NCBI GenBank assembly: GCA_963277665.1
Contig: OY728125.1
Span: forward strand, 1,717,912,889-1,717,976,888
DNA: 64,000 bases
Reading direction: 5' to 3'
Origin: Viscum album
Taxonomy: Eukaryota > Streptophyta > Magnoliopsida > Santalales > Viscaceae
The position numbers and the translations under genes were made by a program. Below, piece after piece: positions 1-13,180 of this stretch. How positions within the stretch are numbered: position 1 is the stretch's first letter; each line of letters starts with the position of its first letter. The notes under the pieces were generated by a model, which saw only the letters and a list, made by a program, of their open reading frames with translations, was not told the DNA's origin and ran no database searches.

Positions 1-1389
1 AATATAGATACTATATGTACACATGGTTTTATAATTGATACACCATGGGGTAATCACCATGAATATAGTTCATCATGTACATATGGATGGAAATTGTGGT
101 GTCAGAGGAGTTTTACCTTACAATGAACCTAGTTTGACACTCCCTAAGGATAATATTAAATAAATTCCCATTTTTATTATGAAATATCAGGGAGGATTTG
201 AATAGATAAATAATATGGATTACCTATGTTATAAAGTATATTTAATGGAATAAAAATGGTTCAACAATTTAGAAGATCAATAAATTATTTTTTTTGATTT
301 TTTGGTTTCCCAATAAGAGTTTATTTTCATAGAGTATTTCTTTGATTTTATTAATTGTATTGATTGCGAAGAAACATTGTTAAATATAAATGTGACCAAT
401 AAATAAATAATTATACTCATGAGAAACCAAATGTTATATGATCTCGAATGAAAAATACCATATCTATGCATATGAATATTTTTATGCAGTTAATCATGAT
501 GAGAATCCAAATAGGAAAATAATGAATAATGTTATATTGAGTTCTTTTTAAGGAAGTATCTTCTATAATTTAGTGGGTCTAATGATCCCATTTTAACTGT
601 GAAATGGGTCATTACCATTCTAGGATATTTTCTATTCTATAGTCTTTAATGCCTGAATATATCATTATTTTTGTATATTATGTGGAAGTTAAATAAAATA
701 ATTGGTGTACACTCATAAATACATAAATAAAATGAATAAATTGATACAATGGAGTGGGATGATATTATAATTTAATAATACAACAATTAAATTCCTCATA
801 TTCTACAAATTATTACTAAGAGAGTGTTCCTTGTGCTATTATAGAAGGATGAAAAATATTCTCGTACATTTGAGGATAACTATACATGATTTTTTTGTAT
901 AATTCTAGTATTATCATTGATCTATAATTTTACATTAACCAATTCATCTGTTCCATGAAAAAATGTCTCAAAATGGTGTAATCCATAATGATGTTATATT
1001 GTTATAAAGAAATCATACAATGTTGTACTATGGTGTAATTATATATAGGATTATCCCACCAATAACTTGTTTATGAAATGACAATTAAGAAGAAATTAAC
1101 ATGAAATTAAAATAATAATAAAAAATGGAGAGGAAATTATTATACTTAAATTGTGTTTGTTGTTATTTAGGATACATATATGATATTTTATTAATGGGAA
1201 TAATAAATGCTTTATGTTTGGAACATAATGTCATCAAGCAATCGAATTCTTAATTAATATGATGATGTTATCTAATGCATTTTCCACGCTATGGTGTATC
1301 AAATTGAATGAGTATAATATTTTTTTTACCATTTATCTTGTCCAAATATTAATTATTACTCTGAAGGATATATACCACTTAATCCCAAA
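1..1389. other. AT-rich intergenic DNA, no gene recognised
   Basis: Very AT-rich sequence with frequent stops in all frames. It probably contains the decayed upstream part of the gypsy pol whose tail is recognisable from about 1,390, but I could not identify reverse transcriptase or the integrase core here. The only distinct structure I see is an imperfect inverted repeat at 581-613. The small open frame on the minus strand at 277-471 has no recognisable motif and looks like chance. Confidence 0.5.
581..613. repeat. Imperfect inverted repeat (hairpin)
   Basis: AATGATCCCATTT is followed after a short loop by AAATGGGTCATT. The two arms pair over about 12 bases with one bulged T. No neighbouring gene gives it a role; it may be the relic of a small foldback element or chance in AT-rich DNA. 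Confidence 0.4.
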
Positions 1390-1715
1390 GAAAAATGGGA
1401 ATCCCAGGTTATCTGTATTGTTAATGCGGACTATGATAAATATGTGTTCTATATATCTCTCATAAAAAGGTACATAATTGATCATTTACATGTATTGAAC
1501 ATATATTTGGTATTAATGTATATCAATTATTCTTACGGAAATAATTTTTATGAATCATGGATCATAAAGATAATGTGAAAAAAACAATATTACTCACCTA
1601 AATAATGTTCTCTATAGAAATAAAAAATTAAAAGAAGCTACATGGGAACCAGAGGAATCGATGAGGCATACATATCCTCAGTTTTTAATATTAGAGTGAA
1701 GAAATTAGAAGGGTG
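1390..1715 (+). pseudogene. Ty3/gypsy chromovirus integrase C-terminus and chromodomain remnant
   Basis: Three pieces in shifting frames match the end of a Tekay/Del-type chromovirus polyprotein. About 1,455-1,500 reads like the 'hVSxLrkY..DPSHVL' block (seen: ISLIKRYIIDHLHVL). About 1,560-1,605 reads IMDHKDNVKKTILLT, matching the family's 'ILDRk.k.LRnK.IPLVK'. About 1,615-1,699 reads NNVLYRNKKLKEATWEP followed by EESMRHTYPQF, matching the chromodomain core 'VLWRNhkvEEATWE.E..M...YP.LF'. At least two frameshifts and several stops break it. A purine-rich stretch (1,700-1,721) follows, where the polypurine tract and the start of the 3' LTR would be expected. The family match is good; the exact clade is inferred from the chromodomain. 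Confidence 0.75.
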
Positions 1716-1721
1716 AAATTA

Positions 1722-3765
1722 TGATAACTGGTAAAATGAAACTCCTTGATATTTTATTATATATTTCCTTTTAAATAAATTTAATTTCTCTAATATCTAT
1801 TGATACACCCAAACCTGAGTCAGAATAAACTATAAAATAAAATAACTATTTATACATAGATGTTAAATTTGTGGGAATATAAAGAACAATATTTCAAAAA
1901 AATGTATTTTTTAAAAATTAATATAATAAATAAATTAATAATAAATTTATTAGAAATAAATAATATGAACTTCAATGTAAAAAATATATATTTTTGTAAT
2001 AAACTGTTTTAATGTGTGGAATTTATTTTTATATTAACAAATTAAATTTATCACTATTTTAGTGATTTATTTTAATTAAATTTATATAGTATATTTTCAT
2101 TAAATATTTTGAAATCCATATAAGGATTTATTTTCAGGAATGGGGTAATACCATTGCACGTATAATGCTTAGAAATGTATCACTCCAAAAAATTAGTATT
2201 ATTTGTGTTTTATAAACTTAAATTAAATTGGAATTCGTTCTTGGGATAAAAAAATTACAATGAAAATTAGATTCTATTTTTTTGAAAATCATTATAATTA
2301 TTCTATGTATTCCATTTTATTGTTGTTAATTTTGATTATTAACACTGGTATATATTTATCGTCTATGTAAGGGAAAAACGAGGTAAATATGGTTAAAAAT
2401 TAGGTAAAGGGATTTAAAATTTCACCAAAACATGATTTTATCATATTTTATGACTTTATCTCATCGATTACCACCATTGTGTTTTTTATGACTCTACATG
2501 GGAAAATAATCATTTTATCTTGACCATAATATTAATTTATGAAAATAATAAATATAGAATTTCACCCCTTTGACATCGACGCCTCTAAAAAATTTACATA
2601 AGGGATAAATGTGGATTAAAAAATTTATGAATATCTAATTGAAATATAATATAATTTTATATCATCTTAATTTATATATAATTTTCGGTGATTCAATAAT
2701 TAAATTAAAAACTTACACAACACATCGATAATATTTATCCAAAAAAATAATTGATTTTAAAAAAATCAATGTGTTATAGTTAGGGTGAATTATTTTTTAT
2801 CATAAATTTTAATGATAATTATAATGTATTATATATTTCTGATATTATTGTATTCTAATTAATTTACATTCATGTTGTTTTCAATATCCAATTAAATGTA
2901 TATTTCATAAAATGGCACTAATTATATTTTAAAATGAATACTTTCATAAAATAATAAAAATTTAAAAACATATCATAATACGTAAAATTAATGTGTAATT
3001 GTTTAATGTATTAACCATGGTCCATTTGTGAATAAATTTTCATGTTATGGTAAAAATAATAAACCATAAGGTATAGAAAATTTCAATAATATGGTAATTG
3101 AAAAAAGGGTTTACAGGGTGTCAAAATAGAGAGACGGTGGGGAAGAAATAAAATAAGAACATAAAAATTATAATTGAAAGTGGATTTCGAATTATGATTA
3201 TATTATATTACAAATATTTCATTACCAAGTCTCAAAATTATAATAAATAATGTATCGTAGTTTAAAAATCTATGTTTTTACATTAGTTCCCCTACCAATT
3301 ATTATACAATTAACATCTTCACCAGTCTTCCTCAAGACTTTGGAGCCCTATAGCTCATCCAATCAATATGGTAATATTTTTGTAGATTATATAAATAGAT
3401 CATAGAGGTTCTTATATTTTTTAAAGGTCATATGTTCATGTATTATGGTATTAGCTAATGAATATTCCACAATAAAGAAGTATAACCGTTAACTAAGCAT
3501 TCTAATTTCTTTTCTAATTATTTCTCTTATGGATCTATGTTGTCAATTTTGAAATAATTAATTAATTATAATGAATAATAATTTTTTATTATGTTTATGT
3601 AACAACCATTATCCACTATATTACCATCAATTTGAAAATAATGATTACGATCATGGGTATGTGTAGACTACAACCTCAACGAATTTTTTTTATTCTTTAC
3701 ATTGATGGAAATAATAACATACATATAAAATATTTAAGATATTATATATATATATAAATTTATTA
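1722..3765 (+). mobile_element. Diverged long LTR, 5' part, interrupted by the Helitron
   Basis: Directly after the pol tail, 1,722 begins TGATAACTGGTAAAATG, which aligns with the start of the LTRs of the central array (TGTAACACCCCAGGTAAA). A C-rich block with a TATACAA-like box near 3,290-3,330 lies about 1.6 kb from this start, the same distance as the TATA box in the array LTRs (1,630 bp). A 'GTAGACTACAACCTC' motif at about 3,665 resembles the palindromic motif of those LTRs. The LTR is then cut by the Helitron at 3,765/3,766. The homology is degenerate and read by eye, so this is a moderate inference. It holds no gene. Confidence 0.5.
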
Positions 3766-3799
3766 TCTATACTAAATTAGTGTTCTTCTTACCCTAAGT

Positions 3800-4850
3800 G
3801 TCAATTTCTCGTTATTCCATGTCCCCCTCCCTTCTCATTCCTTCCACTTTTCCATCCTCCCTCCTATGACACCTTCGGCTTCCCCCCAGCGCGCTCTCCC
3901 CTGCTCCCTCTGAATTAGGGTTTCGCAGATACCAACGTCCTTCAAAATTCCGGACACCGTCGACATTCCAGCGCTCTACATTCACAGCTCCGGCGAAACC
4001 ATCTTGTTTTACCGCCCTTACGCTCTGCCCTCTTCCAAATTTCTTTAGGGTTTCAAGATACCGGGATGCTTCATCAGATATCTACGATATAGTCTTCCAC
4101 TTTTCAGTCACAACTCCCGCGACACCATTCGATGCCCGATGTCCTGTCTACTCTTACCTAAATATAGGGGTTTCTCCATACTGGGTGGCTTCAAGGAAGG
4201 TCAACCTAACAGTCCTCATCCTCTTCCCTAGGTCGTTAGTATTGTATTTTCCAGGTTCGGTTTCTCTCGACGTGACTCCCATCATTGAATATATGAACAG
4301 ATTCCTCCATTCTACCATATGATGTTCGAATGAAATCTTCTAGTAATTTATTTTTCCTCTATTTTTTCTAATTTCGCACATTAGTATAAAACTGCAATCC
4401 ATGTATACGTACAATAACAATACACTGCTTATCTATGTGTAGCTTTTACTGCTTAACTATACTGATTCTTCAATTATACCATATTTTAGTCTCGCTCTTG
4501 CATCTATCAAATTTATATACATTTCATTGATGTTACTATTTATTTGATGTTTTTATAACATTGGTATATGTTTTAATCATCGAAATTACTATAGACATCT
4601 TATCTAGGGGTACCTTTTATTGCATTATGTGACAGTCAAATTGAAGACTTGAATTTATAATTTCTTTGAAATCTTTATATGTTCTATTGATGTTGGTATA
4701 AGTGTGGTTCATTACAATCACAGTATAAGTGTCGATCAGTAAAATTCAAACATGCATTCTATATCAATTGTCATATTAGTATATTTTAATTTGAATCTAC
4801 GTACCCATAAACATATTTTGGTTTCATTCTTGAACTTGACAATTCAACAT
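3800..4850 (+). promoter_or_regulatory. Helitron leader: CT-rich 5' untranslated region and probable first introns
   Basis: About 3,820-4,260 is clearly richer in C and G than its surroundings. It has a pyrimidine tract (CCCTCCCTTC, CCTCCCTCC) and a plant-leader-like 'ATTAGGGTTTCGCAG' near 3,914, repeated in form as 'TTTAGGGTTTC' near 4,045. This resembles the transcribed leader of a plant gene and lies just inside the Helitron 5' end, upstream of the RepHel exons. No TATA box could be assigned with confidence. Confidence 0.4.
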
Positions 4851-4854
4851 AAAG

Positions 4855-5790
4855 ACAATAAAACAAAGATGCTGACACCGTTAGCATTGAGAGATGCAAT
4901 GTTGCAAAGGAGACTTCATATGAGAGAACTAAAAATTGGTACAATAGTATTGTATTTCCTTGAAAACATTCCATAAAATTACTTACTAAATTACATATTC
5001 CTAAATTCATAGGAAAATCACTCATGAACTACTATAAACTATGTTCTATTGCATCATATGATTCATTGCAACTGAATTCCATCTTGATCAGAGGAGCACG
5101 CATACCAATTTCACCTATACCTACCAATGGTTAGTATATTTTAATTTTACCAAACATTTTTAGATACAGTCAATATATTTATTTTAAATAATTTAATCTA
5201 CTTTACACGTTCTGCATTTCAATTGATAGTGGCTCTAGATTCGGGAACCTCTTCGCCAATTAGTGTTAGAAGAATCGTTAGAAAAGGTTGTAGTAACACT
5301 ATTACCTGTACTTCAAGTAAGTATCCGAGCATTTCAATCTTAAATTACATCTAATCATTAAAAATGTGTTCATGTACCATCTATTCACCAAATGAGGATC
5401 ATGCATATCATTGTCACCATTATCTTTGAATGGGGAGTTATATTACACTATCAAAGAATAGTGATTATATTATTTTGTTTTACTATGTCATAACATTTTA
5501 TCGTTTGTCAACTATTAAATTTCATTGATAGCTCATCACAGTTTTGGATCTTCATCAACAAGATATGTGTCCGATTGCAAGAGAAAGCATATAACAGTAT
5601 CTAATCATGAAAATTATAACCCCTCTGGTAAGTACTCTGTCATCGTATAGTTCTGAACAAAATCACCTTTTCTCTCATATGTACTGAGCATTTAAACTAA
5701 ATTTGAATTACATGTGCTAGGTGTAACGACTGAGGGAAATATTCCCACTTACCCTTCGCGTGACTCATTATCATAGTAAGCACAGACCAT
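4855..5790 (+). pseudogene. Probable N-terminal exons of the Helitron protein
   Basis: Short coding-like islands are separated by introns with good plant splice signals (for example AAGTAAGTAT near 5,317 and GGTAAGTACT near 5,628). The first island (about 4,869-4,950) reads MLTPLALRDAMLQRRLHMREL, similar to the basic N-terminal segment seen in some plant Helitron helicases. The islands at about 5,228-5,318, 5,531-5,628 and 5,721-5,776 are not recognisable alone. I place them here because they lie directly upstream of the recognised N-terminal Helitron domain on the same strand. Exon borders are approximate. Confidence 0.35.
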
Positions 5791-7879
5791 GCCTTCAAAT
5801 GCTGTTCAATTATCACATAGTGTAATTTTTCGAATACTAGGTTTAAAACAGATACTGTTTTACTTCTTAAACTACTGGTAATGAAGATTATTTTACTGAC
5901 ATAGGTGTGATGTATATTCTAATCATGTTGTATTATTCTTTTGTATCTATAAATAAATATCTCCATTATTTTGGTATTTAAATGTAATACAAATTCATAA
6001 TTTACACTTGAAAATATGTGTCATCTACATTGAGTCATGTAATTTCATAGAGAGATGTAACAAGTGGTGAAATCAATGCTGGAATTACTCATCGAAGAGA
6101 ATTTTCAGGTTTGACCTACTACATAATCATTTGTTACTTTATAGGTATTTTGTAATCATTTCCATACTAAATAAATTAAAATACTACGGCAAAAATAATA
6201 CAACTACCTCACCATGCAGAAAATGCAGGTCACTGTATTATTTTTACCTTTTTCTATAATGTTATTCAAGTCATCAAAGTTTTAAGTAATTTATAATTCC
6301 ATTTTTATTAACACCATTGATTCAACCATTATTCACTTTCAGAATATTTGAATAGTGGAGATCCCTCTAATATTTGCCAATACTGTGGTTCAATATTTTG
6401 GTTTGATGAGAGAAATATAAAATGCAACACCAAAGAAAACCCACGATTTGGTATATGTTGTGCGCTTGGTAAAGTCTCTTTGCAATTAATATTGTCCTGT
6501 CCTCCATACCTTCTAACATTAGTCTTCAATCAAAACTCCGTGGAGGCAAGATCATTCGAGGAATATATGCATATTTAAAATTATAGGTTTGCATTCACAT
6601 CAATGGGTGGTGAGGTTGTTAGATAATTCAATAATGGAAGAGCTGTAATTATATTCAGATTGAATGGAAAAAACAACCATCGCATAGGTAGTTTGTGTCC
6701 TCCTAAGGGAAACCCACCTAGGTTTTCCCCGGTATATGTTTATGATAATGTAAACGAGTCCCAAAACATGATTCTAAATGTCAGGTAATATTTAACATGT
6801 AGGTTTACACATATACTGGAGTTTCATATTTTCACTTCATTATTAATTTAATTAACATTTCAGTTATGATGGAGAAAATTCAAACAAAGTGGTCGACTAT
6901 AATATTGTTTTCAACGTACAAAATATGCTTCATGAAACAAATGTTTTAGCACATCATTTCAGAAGTTAAAAGAATGATCTTGATCAAGAAGAATGTGCAA
7001 ACATAAATTTGCGCCTTCTTAAGAGAAGAAAAACAGATGCAACGACATTCAAATTTCCTACTACTTCTGAGGTTGAAATGATTATTGTCAGTTAAATTGA
7101 ATATCTCAACTGTGAAAGAGATATTAACATTCAAAGTATAAGTGGTGATTTGTAGCGGATTGATGATCATCATCCCTTGTACCTTCCATTTCAATATCCA
7201 CTTATTTTCACAAATTGTCAAGAAGGATATGTTGACCAAATTTTGCATCAATCTACATCTATGAGTACATGTAGAAAGGTTCGGAAAGTAAAAATGTGTG
7301 AATACTTCTCCTATCACTTACAGTGTCATTTGAGCGATACATCAATATTATAACATTCAAGAAGACTGTTGCAACAATTTATTGTTGATGCTTATAAAAT
7401 GATAGAGACTCAGAGACTATCCTTCATTCGCTTCAATCAAAAACACTTGAGGGTTGAGTTGTAAATTGGGTTGCAAGATGCTTTTCTTCGAGGTGAGAAT
7501 GATGGGTATGCATGCGGGAAGCGAATCATTTTACCATCTACATTTACTGGTGGTCCTAGATATATGATTCAAAATTACCAAGATGCAATGTCAAAATGCA
7601 ATTGGGTAGGATATCCAGATTTTTTTAACGTTTACATGCAATTCCCTTTTGCCTGAAATCACTAAATTTTTATCACATAACAATCATCAGCCTTAAGATT
7701 TTCCGCACATTATATCCAGAATTTTCAATATTAAGGTTTACTAGTTAATGAATGATTTACGAGATATATGTTGCTTTGGAAAGTCACGAGCAGGTACCTA
7801 CATCAATAAAAATTATTTTATGAGACATAATTTATCTTATTTAATGAACCTGTTGTTGAAATATGTCATTTATATCATT

Positions 7880-7969
7880 AATTTCTGTGTAGTTGTTCGT
7901 ACAGTGGAATTTCAGAAACATGGACTGCCTCATATAGACATTTTACTATTTTTATGTAGAGAGAGATAA
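7880..7969 (+). other. HUH nuclease motif of the Rep domain, second His replaced
   Basis: The frame reads VEFQKHGLPHIDILLFL. Helitron Rep proteins have EFQKRGLPHxHxLLxL, where the two His of H-x-H bind the catalytic metal. Here the second His is Asp (HID; codons at 7,931-7,939). The tyrosine region further on (after KYISKGNDR; DEIKMYYD at about 8,430-8,448) keeps Tyr residues but is cut by two successive TGA codons at 8,449-8,454. Confidence 0.85.
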
Positions 7970-9329
7970 ATAGGTACTTCTACCTGCATTGACAAATGTG
8001 TTTCTACTGAAGTTCCAAATAAAGGTTATTTCCCAAAACATCATGAGGATGTTAAGAAGTTTATGATTCCCGGACCTTGTGGTGATGCAAATCGCAGATC
8101 ACCTTGTATGAAAAATGGATAATGTACTAAATTTTTCCCAAAACATTTGCTGAATGTACAACAATTGATGATGATGGGTATGTTCTATACTGACGAAGAA
8201 ATGATGGAAACACATTTCTAAAAAATGGTGTCCCAATGGATAATCGGTTTGTTGTACCATATAATCCTTTATTGCTAATGAAGTATCAAGCTCATCTGAA
8301 TATTGAAGTTTTCAATCAATCTACATCCATCAAATATCTGTTCAAGTATATTAGCAAAGGTAATGATCGTGTAATAGCAGCTTTGTATGAAACCAACACT
8401 AAAACAGTGTTAGGAAATAATGTAGATGAGATTAAGATGTATTATGATTGATGATACATATATCCTTTTGAGGCCTCTTGGAGGATATTTTACTATGATA
8501 TCCACTATAGATATCCTCTAGTTGAATGATTACATTTTCATTTACCAAGCCAAAATAGTGTTACGTACACTAAAATTGATCATATTGAGAATGTGTTGAG
8601 TAAGGGTAACATTTATGAATCAATGCTTATGGAATGGTTTCAAGATAATGATTCTTACCAGGAAGGAAGATGTCGCACATTTTTTGAATTTCCAACTAGA
8701 TTGGTATTCCACCAACGTGAAAAAATATGGTGTCCAAGAATGCAGGGTTTCAGTATTGTTAGACTTTATTATGTGCCACCGACAACTAGAGAGGTATATT
8801 ACCTGCGATTAATGATCACAAAGATTAGAGGTGGAACTTTTTTTGACAATAATAAAACTGTGAACAACATTATTCATGGTACATTTCGTGAAGCATGTTC
8901 TGCATTGAGGCTTCTGGCTGATGAAAGATAATTTATTGAAGAAATCAAGGAGGTGTGAACTTGGGCTACAGGCCGGTCTATGCGCAGAATGTTTTCCATC
9001 ATTTTGTTCTCAAACAATATGTCTCGCCCAGACATAGTGTGGCATGAAACTGGGAGCTCCTTAGTGAAGACATTCTCTTTGCACAATAAAATAGGCTACA
9101 TATGCCAGGTATATGTTGTCCAATTACTCAATCTATATAATCTGAACTATGTAGTTGCTAATTCATTAAGTTTTTCTTTTTTATTAAGATATTTTACTAA
9201 TTAAATAACAATATTTCATGATTCCATTTAGATTTGTCACTCACAGATCATCAAAAACAGAAGTATGATTTTCTTGAAATATAGAACCTATTATAGAGGA
9301 ATGGTAGATCTCTTCATTCTTTTCCACCA

Positions 9330-10889
9330 ATGCTGGTTCTAGATTCTAAAATTGTCGCTCAAATAAATCAATTGGTAGCTGATGAATTTAATTATAACAG
9401 AGAGAGTCTTTTGAATGAGTATCTGACTTTGAAATGTAAGATTACTGATGAGCAGAATGATGTGATGACTACCATTGTGTCTTCGTTAACAAAATCTACT
9501 GGAGGTTTATTTTTCGTGCATGGTCATGGAGGCACATGTAAAACTTATTTTTGGAATGTATTGACATATTTACTATGGTCAGAAGTTAATATTGTCCTGG
9601 AAGTTACATCCAGTGGAATTGCTTAATTAATTCCACCTCATGGGCAGAAATCACATTCCGAATTTTGAATTCCGATATCTATTTTTGAAAACTATGTTTG
9701 CAATATTCAACAAGGGTGTGATGTCACAAATCTTCTACAGTTAACAAAGCTTATTATTTGGGATGAGACACCAATGATTCATAAGCATTGTTTTGAAGCT
9801 CTTGACCATAATTTAAAAGATATGATGTCGATAAAAAATGAAAATTGTTCAAATTTTCCATTCGGTTGAATAACTGTTGTGTTGGGTGGGGATTTCAGGA
9901 AAATACTACTTGTCGTACCAGGTGGTAATCAAAATGAAATAGTTTCTTCAAGTATAGCTTCTTCATAATTGTGGCAACATTGTCGTTTTCTAAAACTAAC
10001 ATGGAACATGAGATTGTATTCTAATTATTCTAAAATTTCAGATGAGGTTCTTGAATTTTCCAAATGGACTTTAGATATTGGTGGAGGTCACATTGCAGAA
10101 CCAAATGATGGTGAAACAACAATTCCAATTCCATCCACATATATTCTTGCTTGGACTAAAGATCCTATTTCTGAAGTTGTTGAACATACTTATCCCAACT
10201 TCATCTGTAACCATGAAGATGTTAATTATCTTAACGACCGTTCCATCTTAGCTCCAAATCGAGATATTGTTGAAGAAGTAAATGCATACGTGATGTCCCT
10301 CACGTGTTCTGAATGCAACGATTATTTCATCTCAGATTCAGTTTGTGATGTATGTTTTGATTCAGATAGGCCAGAAAACATTTACACAACTGATATGTTG
10401 AATGGGATTAATGTATCAGGGATGGCTTCCCATAAAATGACACTCAAAATTGGGTTTCTTGTCATGTTGCTTCGAAATGTAGATCAGTCTGTGGGATTAT
10501 GTAATGGGACTCACTTTATTTTTACCCACTTGGGTGATCATTTCATCAGAGAAAGAATTATATGTGGATGTAATTTAGTATTTCTATCATTCATTCCATG
10601 ATTAAATATGACACAATTCGGCTTTCGATGGCCTTTAAAACTACAAAGAAGACAATATCCTTTGACTGTTTCTTATGCTATGATTTTTAATAAAAGTCAA
10701 GGAAAATCACTGTCTTTTATTGGGTTGTATCTTTGAAAACCTGTGTTTTGTCATGGTCAATTATATGTTGCTTTATCTAGAGTCACATCACCATTAGGTA
10801 TGAAAATAGTAGTTGGTGATAATAATTCCACAACTCGTCAAACAACAGAAAATATTTTCTACAAAGAAATATTTCATAGATTTTATTAG
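9330..10889 (+). other. PIF1-like helicase domain of RepHel
   Basis: SF1B motifs appear in order in one frame. Walker A is at 9,522-9,545 and reads GHGGTCKT, where the family has GxGGTGKT, so a conserved Gly is Cys. Walker B, IIWDETPM, is at about 9,753-9,776 with the Asp-Glu pair intact. Motif III is GGDFRKIL near 9,885. NMRL lies near 10,005. The C-terminal motifs are SYAMIFNKSQGKSL (about 10,670-10,710) and QLYVALSRVTSP (about 10,760-10,795). Stops at 9,624, 9,666, 9,867, 9,966, 10,599 and 10,735 break it. The last stop, TAG at 10,887, probably ends the original protein. Confidence 0.92.
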
Positions 10890-11022
10890 GTATATGTTAA
10901 ATTATATGTCAAATTGTGAATGTTTGGTTCTGCTCAGCTTATTTATGTATGATTTTACGAAACTCAATGTTTCTGATTATAATATCTTTGTACAAAAATT
11001 AAAACAACACATTTTTATGAAT

Positions 11023-13180
11023 ATGTCGTAGTCAATTACCCCTTTGAATAATATCACACCTGATAACAATGAGACATTGAAGATACAATTGCGTATTTTG
11101 AATTTGTGGTGCAACAAATCATCCAGGTACTCCAATGATGTTGTCGCAATTGATATGATTCATGGAGATTTATAGGTGAATTCAGAATTAAAATATACTT
11201 CTTATTATCTTTCATCTATTTCATTTCTCTTATCATTTCAAGTATACCACATACTTTTCAATTTCATTAATATGTGTTTCAATTTTTGACATTCTTATAA
11301 ATTTATTTCTGTAGAAAGCAAAGATACAATGTACTGTTACTGGGCGTCAAATTCTATCTATGTTAAAAAATATATTTCCTGAAGGGATGCACTATTTTAT
11401 ACAGAACTTGCAGATAACTGCTAATCAAGGTACCTACATAGGATCTAGACATGCATGTCGAGTACTTTTCACATCAACAATGCATGTCCGACCATGTGAT
11501 GCACTGATACCACATTTATGTTTCGATTTTACTTCTTTTGAAGAAATAATTCAGAGAAGGGTTCCAGAGAAACATTTAATAATTAAATTTTTATTGAGAT
11601 TTCTATAACATTTTATGAATGTATCTAAAGTTTCTCTACTGATCAATACATAATTTTATGGATTACTTTCAACTTTTATTAGCTTACACTACAGAACAAT
11701 TTCTTCTTTCTTATCTGTTTTAGAAATTATTGGATATTTACATTGCTCACATCCTCTTGAATCAATGGGTAATTCCAATATCAAGATTCAAATTGTATTA
11801 TAGAATAAAAGGATATTAATTAATACCTTTCAGAATCTCTGACATGCTGTTTATATTTAACATTATGCAGTACATATTTATCTACAGTGGGTTACAACAT
11901 AAATGCAGTTTATGGGGTGACTATGCTAACCATATGTCATCTTAATTGGAAGAAAATATCAGATCATCAACTGTTTTAATATTGAAACATGTCAGAGTTA
12001 AGAAATTGAATAGTATTCTCTCTTATAACCCAATTCCTTATTTCCCTTTCATTTATTCAATGCTTTAAAAAGTTTTAAATGAGTACTCCAACTGAATTCG
12101 TTTTAAAACTACTTTCATACTCTCTTATACTTCAAACTGCCATTAATGCGACAAAAATCCTTTTCAAACTAGATATTAAAGATGTTGAATCATTCTTAAA
12201 AAGGTGATCTGGATAATTGATTTAATTGTGATTTTTGTATATGCTCTCTAATGATTACCATATGATAGATGTACATATTATGTTTGACATTTCATTTTTC
12301 AATTTATAGATTTACATTTATAATGGCATCAGAGAATCAATGTCCAGCACCAACAAAACCATCTTCTTCCTCTACAACATTTCTATATTGGGAAAATTAA
12401 AAAACCATTTCTGATGTCAAGAATTTTGATCAGGTATGTAGTATACGGAAAATTTAAAATTTAAATTATGCACTTTAAAAATCTGGATGTACTAGTATAG
12501 TACTATACAATGTCATTATCTTCATTAATCTCGATGTTGGAAACCCTAAAATGTTCTTGATTTCGGTCACCATAAAAAAAATTCAAACAACTCACAATTG
12601 GTTCTATGATTCATGCAATTCTTGTATGAAAAAAGTGCATAATGTTGATGGAAAAATTTTGTGCAACAACTACAAGATATTTGTAACTTTCACCATTCCC
12701 AAGTTCTTATTTATTCTTCTTCTTAACAGTTTATTAGTTATTTTATATATGAATAGTAATTAATTTTACTTATCCTAAATCCCTTTGTAATCATATTCAT
12801 AAATCAACAGATTTAGAGTGCAGCTACTTATCAGTGATTCCACGGTCTCCTTATCAGTTGTTGTATTAGATTAACAAGTAATGAAACTTGTGAGAAAACC
12901 TGCTTTAGATATACGAGATTATTTTATTTAGGTACTACAAGATAAAAAACTATCATGATAAAAAAATATGTTCTCTTCAATTAAATTAACATTTACTTTT
13001 TTTTTAAATAAGGATGATGATGAGTACAATTTTTCTACTAAATTTACTATTTTCAAATCAAAAAAGGTTCTCCTATCAATTGAAGTGTCAAATTACAATA
13101 TTCAAAATCATCACCATTTAGCAAAACAGAACTCATACAAGGTAATATTCATTACTGACAACAAAAACTACATCACCAAT
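11023..13180 (+). pseudogene. Replication protein A large-subunit-like gene of the Helitron, broken
   Basis: It encodes single-stranded-DNA-binding OB folds of the RPA70 type that plant Helitrons carry next to RepHel. Exon 1 (about 11,050-11,175) reads LKIQLRILNLWCNKSSR and then VVAIDMIHGD, the start of DNA-binding domain A, and ends at a GT donor. Exon 2 (11,315-11,608) continues with FPEGMHYFIQNLQITANQG and FTSTMHVRPCD. A short exon-like piece lies at about 12,324-12,433. The C-terminal zinc ribbon is at 12,551-12,690: WFYDSCNSCMKKVHNVDGK, then LCNNY, with the fourth Cys replaced by Tyr. The following OB strands are at 12,811-12,931 (FRVQLLISDSTVSLSVVVLD) and 13,005-13,150. Stops inside exons (11,029, near 12,400, and 12,872) show decay. 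It lies 134 bp after the RepHel stop, on the same strand. Confidence 0.85.

Larger units (their letters stand above)
6342..10889 (+). pseudogene. Helitron RepHel (rolling-circle replicase plus PIF1-like helicase), broken
   Basis: This is the transposase of the Helitron: an HUH-type nicking domain fused to a 5'-3' SF1B helicase. Reading order: N-terminal Cys block (6,348-6,500; CQYCGSIFWFDER, then CCALGK); a block with FTSMGGEV and NHRIGSLCPP (6,590-6,790); a linker with INLRLLKRRKTDA (7,000-7,080); the Rep domain (7,150-8,930), including GGPRYMIQNYQDAM, the HUH site and KYISKGNDR; then the helicase (9,330-10,889). Introns are visible, for example 7,794-7,892 (GT..AG), whose removal joins FGKSRA to VVRTVEFQKHG. 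Many in-frame stops interrupt it (for example 7,095, 7,464, 8,449-8,454, 8,929, 9,624, 9,666, 9,867, 9,966, 10,599 and 10,735), with only occasional frameshifts. The frame from 9,330 to 10,889 is otherwise continuous, so it decayed mainly by point mutation. Confidence 0.93.
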
